Of a stretch of 8,147 nucleotides of DNA, positions 5,813 to 8,147 are shown in pieces. Below the pieces are notes generated by a model. That model searched no databases. It was given only the letters and a program-made list of their open reading frames with translations, and was not told the origin of the DNA. Source of the stretch: an uncultured Sutterella sp. (GTDB taxonomy: Bacteria > Pseudomonadota > Gammaproteobacteria > Burkholderiales > Burkholderiaceae_F); NCBI GenBank assembly GCA_900764215.1, contig CAAFNI010000272.1, forward strand, positions 1-8,147. The letters run 5' to 3'. The position numbers and the translations under genes were made by a program. The first letter of the stretch is position 1. Every line of letters begins with the position of its first letter.

Positions 5813-5899
5813 CCCTATCGGCGGATCCCGTTCAGCCAACCCGGGACCCTTGACAGACCTACACATGACTTCGACCTTTGCGCGAAGCCCACAAGACCC

Positions 5900-7219
5900 A
5901 TGATTACGCTCATTGAATTCATCATCCTCTTCGGAGCCATTCTTCTAGGGATCCGCTTCGGCGGCCTTGCTCTCGGCTTTTGGGGCGGCCTCGGCCTCTT
6001 CATCCTTTCCGTTGTCTTCGGCGTCGTGCCCACAGCGCCGCCTGTCGACGTGATGCTGATCGTGCTTGCGGTCTGCATGTGCGCCTCCTGCATGGACGCC
6101 GTGGGCGGACTGGACATTCTGGTTCGTTTTGCCGCACGCATCATTCGCGCCAATCCGAAGTACGTGGCCGTGATCGCTCCGGTGGTCAGCTTTTTCCTCA
6201 CGTTCTTTGCCGGTACGGGCAATGCGGTCTATGCCATCCTTCCCGTGATCTACGAGGTGTCCTACACGGCGGGCGTGCGTCCGGAGCGTGCGATGTCCAT
6301 GACGGCGGTTGCGGGCCAGTGCGGCATTACGGCCTGCCCGATTTCCGCGGCTACGGCAGCGATGCTCGGACTTTTTTCGCAGAACGGATTCCATGAAATC
6401 GGGCTTGCCACGATCCTCATGGTGACGTTCCCCGCCTGCTTCCTCGGAGTGGTGATTTCGGCCGTGCTATGCATGCGCATGGGCAAGGAGCTCCCGGACG
6501 ACAAGGCCTATCAGGCTCGTCTCGCCCAGGGACTCGTCGAAGCGCCTACGCCGCTGGACGACCGGCCGCTTCCCAAGGAAGCCTACTATTCCGTCGTCAT
6601 CTTCTTCGGCTCCATTCTGCTCATCGTCGCCTGCGGCTTCTTCCCGCAGCTGCGCGTGCTGCCGGGGCAGGAAACGGCGGTCAGCATGTCGCTTGTGATT
6701 GAAGGCGTCATGCTCGCCGCCGGAGCCTTGATGTGCATGTTCTGCAAGCCGAACATCGCCGTCGTCACCCGCAGCCCGGTGCTGCAGGCAGGCGTGGTCT
6801 CGCTCGGCGCGGTCTTCGGCATTGCTTGGATGACGGACTCCTTCATTGCCGCCAATCGCGAATTCTTCCTGGAGTTCGTCGGACAACTGGCTCAGACGAT
6901 GCCCATGCTCTTTGCGCTCATCCTGGCCGTCATGTCCGCCCTGCTTGCAAGCCAGGGCGCAACGACCCGGGCAGTGATGCCGCTCGGCTTCGCGCTGGGC
7001 ATTCATCCGATGCTGCTGATTGCGATGTTCCCGGCAGTCAACTGTCTCTTCGTCCTGCCAGTTTCGGGGCCTGCGCTTGCCGCCGTGGCCATGGACCGCT
7101 CCGGAACGACGCATATCGGCAAGTTCGTCTTCAACCATTCGTTCCAGATTCCCGGACTGATCATGGTTGCAAGTTCAGTGGCGATCGCCTTCGGCATCGT
7201 GAAGGTTCTTGGCTACTGA
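5900..7219 (+). CDS. Anaerobic C4-dicarboxylate transporter, DcuA/DcuB family
   Basis: A 439-residue inner-membrane carrier with about ten to twelve hydrophobic segments. Family landmarks, from memory of E. coli DcuA and DcuB, run in order: LIEFIILFGAILLGIRFGG at the N-terminus, PPVDV (47-51), GGLDIL (69-74), NPKYVAVIAPVVS (85-97), TFFAGTGN (101-108), ILPVIYEV (113-120), RPER, GITACPISAA (142-151), SQGATTRAVMPLG (351-363), and DRSGTTHIGKFVFNHSF (399-415). These carriers exchange fumarate, aspartate or malate for succinate during fumarate respiration. Some blocks resemble DcuA and others DcuB, so I give no symbol. The start at 5900 fits the family's N-terminus exactly. The longer reading from 5708 adds 64 polar residues and begins inside a palindrome. 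The Shine-Dalgarno match at 5900 is poor. Next to a fumarate-releasing lyase, the likely job is succinate efflux or fumarate/aspartate exchange. Confidence 0.93.
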   Translation: MITLIEFIILFGAILLGIRFGGLALGFWGGLGLFILSVVFGVVPTAPPVDVMLIVLAVCMCASCMDAVGGLDILVRFAARIIRANPKYVAVIAPVVSFFLTFFAGTGNAVYAILPVIYEVSYTAGVRPERAMSMTAVAGQCGITACPISAATAAMLGLFSQNGFHEIGLATILMVTFPACFLGVVISAVLCMRMGKELPDDKAYQARLAQGLVEAPTPLDDRPLPKEAYYSVVIFFGSILLIVACGFFPQLRVLPGQETAVSMSLVIEGVMLAAGALMCMFCKPNIAVVTRSPVLQAGVVSLGAVFGIAWMTDSFIAANREFFLEFVGQLAQTMPMLFALILAVMSALLASQGATTRAVMPLGFALGIHPMLLIAMFPAVNCLFVLPVSGPALAAVAMDRSGTTHIGKFVFNHSFQIPGLIMVASSVAIAFGIVKVLGY

Positions 7220-7245
7220 TGTCGCGGACGGATTGAGAAAGTCCC

Positions 7246-7278
7246 GAGGGATGAGCTGGGTTCATCAGCTCATCCCTT
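7246..7278 (+). terminator. Hairpin after the Dcu carrier gene, probable terminator
   Basis: GGGATGAGCTG (7248-7258) and CAGCTCATCCC (7266-7276) form a perfect 11-bp stem with a 7-base loop, extendable by an A-T and a G·T pair. It lies 27 bases after the Dcu stop. The following TTCAGCGTCTATTTT is T-containing but has no clean run, so termination may be partial and some read-through into the next gene is possible. Confidence 0.55.
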
Positions 7279-7300
7279 CAGCGTCTATTTTGGAATGTGA

Positions 7301-7305
7301 AAGGA
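7301..7305 (+). promoter_or_regulatory. Ribosome binding site of the hydrolase-fold gene
   Basis: AAGGA sits seven bases before the ATG at 7313 and ten before a second in-frame ATG at 7316. The spacing favours the first. Confidence 0.65.
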
Positions 7306-7312
7306 AAACGCC

Positions 7313-8104
7313 ATGATGCGGCTCAGAGATTTTGTGAACGATGTGATCTTCCGGCCTGATCGTCGTTCGTACTGGCATCCCGCTCATTTCGGACTCAAGG
7401 GCGAAGGATTTTCATGCGCGACCGACGACGGCGAGACGCTTTCGGGACTTGTGATCCAGGCTCTGAATTGCGAATCCCGCAACGCACGAGGAACAGTGCT
7501 GTTCTGCCATGCCGCTCTGATGAATCTGCAATTTCACCTTCCTCAGGCCGCCTTTCTTGCGCAGGCGGGATTCAACGTCGCGATGTTCGATTACCGAGGC
7601 TTTGGAGGCAGTGCGGGACGCTCTCGAATGAGCACGATCGGCGGGGATGCCCGATGCGTTCTAAGTTGGATTGAAGAGTCGCCTTGGGCAAAGCCGAACA
7701 TGTCGCTGTTCGGACAGGGATTGGGGTGTGATGCCGCCCTCCAATTGCTCCACCGCGTGCCTCAGAGGTTTCAGCACCTCATTCTTGAAGCGCCCTATGC
7801 GCGTCGAGGAGGCTGGCTCAGAGAGCGATGGGGACCGCTTATCGGCGACGTTGCCGCCCGTGCCGTGAAAATAGATGAACCCGAGCCCGAGGTCGTGCTC
7901 GCAGAGGTTCGAACGCCTGCGCTTGTGTTCTATCCGGAGCACTGCACGTTCGTTCGACGCGGGCAACGCCGCCGTGTTGCGGAGTCCTTGTCCGGGCGAG
8001 CCGCCTGCGTGGAGGTGCCCGGGGCGAAGTTTCTTGGCATTTTTGGCACCGGCCGAACCGAGCCTCAGGCCAGGGTGCTTGAGTTTTTGAGTCGTCACGC
8101 CTGA
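7313..8104 (+). CDS. Alpha/beta-hydrolase-fold protein with degenerate catalytic site
   Basis: A 263-residue cytoplasmic protein, intact, of normal length for a single-domain alpha/beta hydrolase. The fold is readable: TVLFCHAALMN (61-71, strand 3 and oxyanion region, usually HG), AQAGFNVAMFDYRGFGGSAGRS (84-104, a very typical strand 4 and loop), a nucleophile-elbow region MSLFGQGLGCDAALQLL (130-146), ILEAPYARR (157-165), and TPALVFYPEH (201-210, strand before the acid). At the elbow the usual G-x-S-x-G is GQGLG, with Gly136 at the serine position. The acid loop has PEHCTF instead of an Asp, and the C-terminal turn (PGAKFL, 236-241) has no His. All three triad residues appear lost, so it is probably not a serine hydrolase. 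It may bind a ligand or partner, or be decaying. It follows the Dcu gene with a hairpin between them; no functional link is evident. Confidence 0.85.
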   Translation: MMRLRDFVNDVIFRPDRRSYWHPAHFGLKGEGFSCATDDGETLSGLVIQALNCESRNARGTVLFCHAALMNLQFHLPQAAFLAQAGFNVAMFDYRGFGGSAGRSRMSTIGGDARCVLSWIEESPWAKPNMSLFGQGLGCDAALQLLHRVPQRFQHLILEAPYARRGGWLRERWGPLIGDVAARAVKIDEPEPEVVLAEVRTPALVFYPEHCTFVRRGQRRRVAESLSGRAACVEVPGAKFLGIFGTGRTEPQARVLEFLSRHA

Positions 8105-8147
8105 TGCATCCGGCATGCCGACTCGTCCGAAAAAGCGGCGGGGCCCC
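8105..8147. other. Right edge, no gene seen
   Basis: Forty-three bases follow the last stop. They include the self-complementary decamer CGGCATGCCG (8111-8120). No T-run or complete hairpin terminator is visible before the window ends. Confidence 0.5.

Noticed and set aside
5850..5855. TTGACA as a -35 element for the Dcu gene
   Set aside because: No acceptable -10 hexamer follows at 15-19 bases, and it would leave almost no leader.
5708..5899. N-terminal extension of the Dcu carrier from an ATG at 5708
   Set aside because: The 64 extra residues are basic and polar, the ATG lies inside a palindrome, and the Dcu family N-terminus begins exactly at the Met encoded at 5900.
6467..7138. Open frames on the - strand within the Dcu gene (and at 4409-5251 within the permease gene)
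   Set aside because: Their composition is His/Arg/Glu-rich, as expected from the complement of membrane-protein codons. There is no ribosome site or motif.

Overview
The window is a GC-rich bacterial segment, roughly 60 % G+C by eye. It carries six intact protein genes and no RNA genes, mobile elements or CRISPR. A DcuA/DcuB-type anaerobic C4-dicarboxylate carrier, a fumarate-releasing lyase and a LysR regulator fit an anaerobic or microaerophilic, amino-acid-using proteobacterium. A gut Burkholderiales such as the Sutterellaceae is my best guess, from gene style only.

Layout. (1) 40-1290 (+) is an M20-family zinc hydrolase with its own strong terminator. (2) 1506-3011 (-) is an argininosuccinate-lyase-like enzyme, with a terminator facing the first gene. 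(3) 3216-4196 (-) is a LysR-type regulator. (4) 4460-5563 (+), divergent from the regulator, is an EutH-family membrane permease closed by a long hairpin terminator. (5) 5900-7219 (+) is a Dcu-family C4-dicarboxylate transporter behind a 336-base gap that holds a palindrome and a foldable leader. (6) 7313-8104 (+) is an alpha/beta-hydrolase-fold protein that appears to have lost its catalytic residues.

The central point is that genes 2 to 5 look like one regulated system. The control regions of the lyase, the regulator/permease pair and the Dcu carrier each hold a T-N11-A palindrome with TATAA or CATAA half-sites, the format bound by LysR-type proteins. One copy is a perfect 7+7 dyad, and two copies share an exact 10-mer. 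I infer that the regulator controls all three units. The proposed pathway is: the EutH-like permease imports an amine-containing compound; the lyase splits an N-substituted aspartate into fumarate and an amine; and the Dcu carrier exchanges fumarate, succinate or aspartate, linking the pathway to fumarate respiration.

The lyase keeps the fumarate-side and catalytic motifs of its superfamily. It lacks the Gln and Lys that hold the arginine half of argininosuccinate, so its amine partner is probably something else. The true substrate cannot be read from this window. The M20 hydrolase and the pseudo-hydrolase have no demonstrable link to the system.
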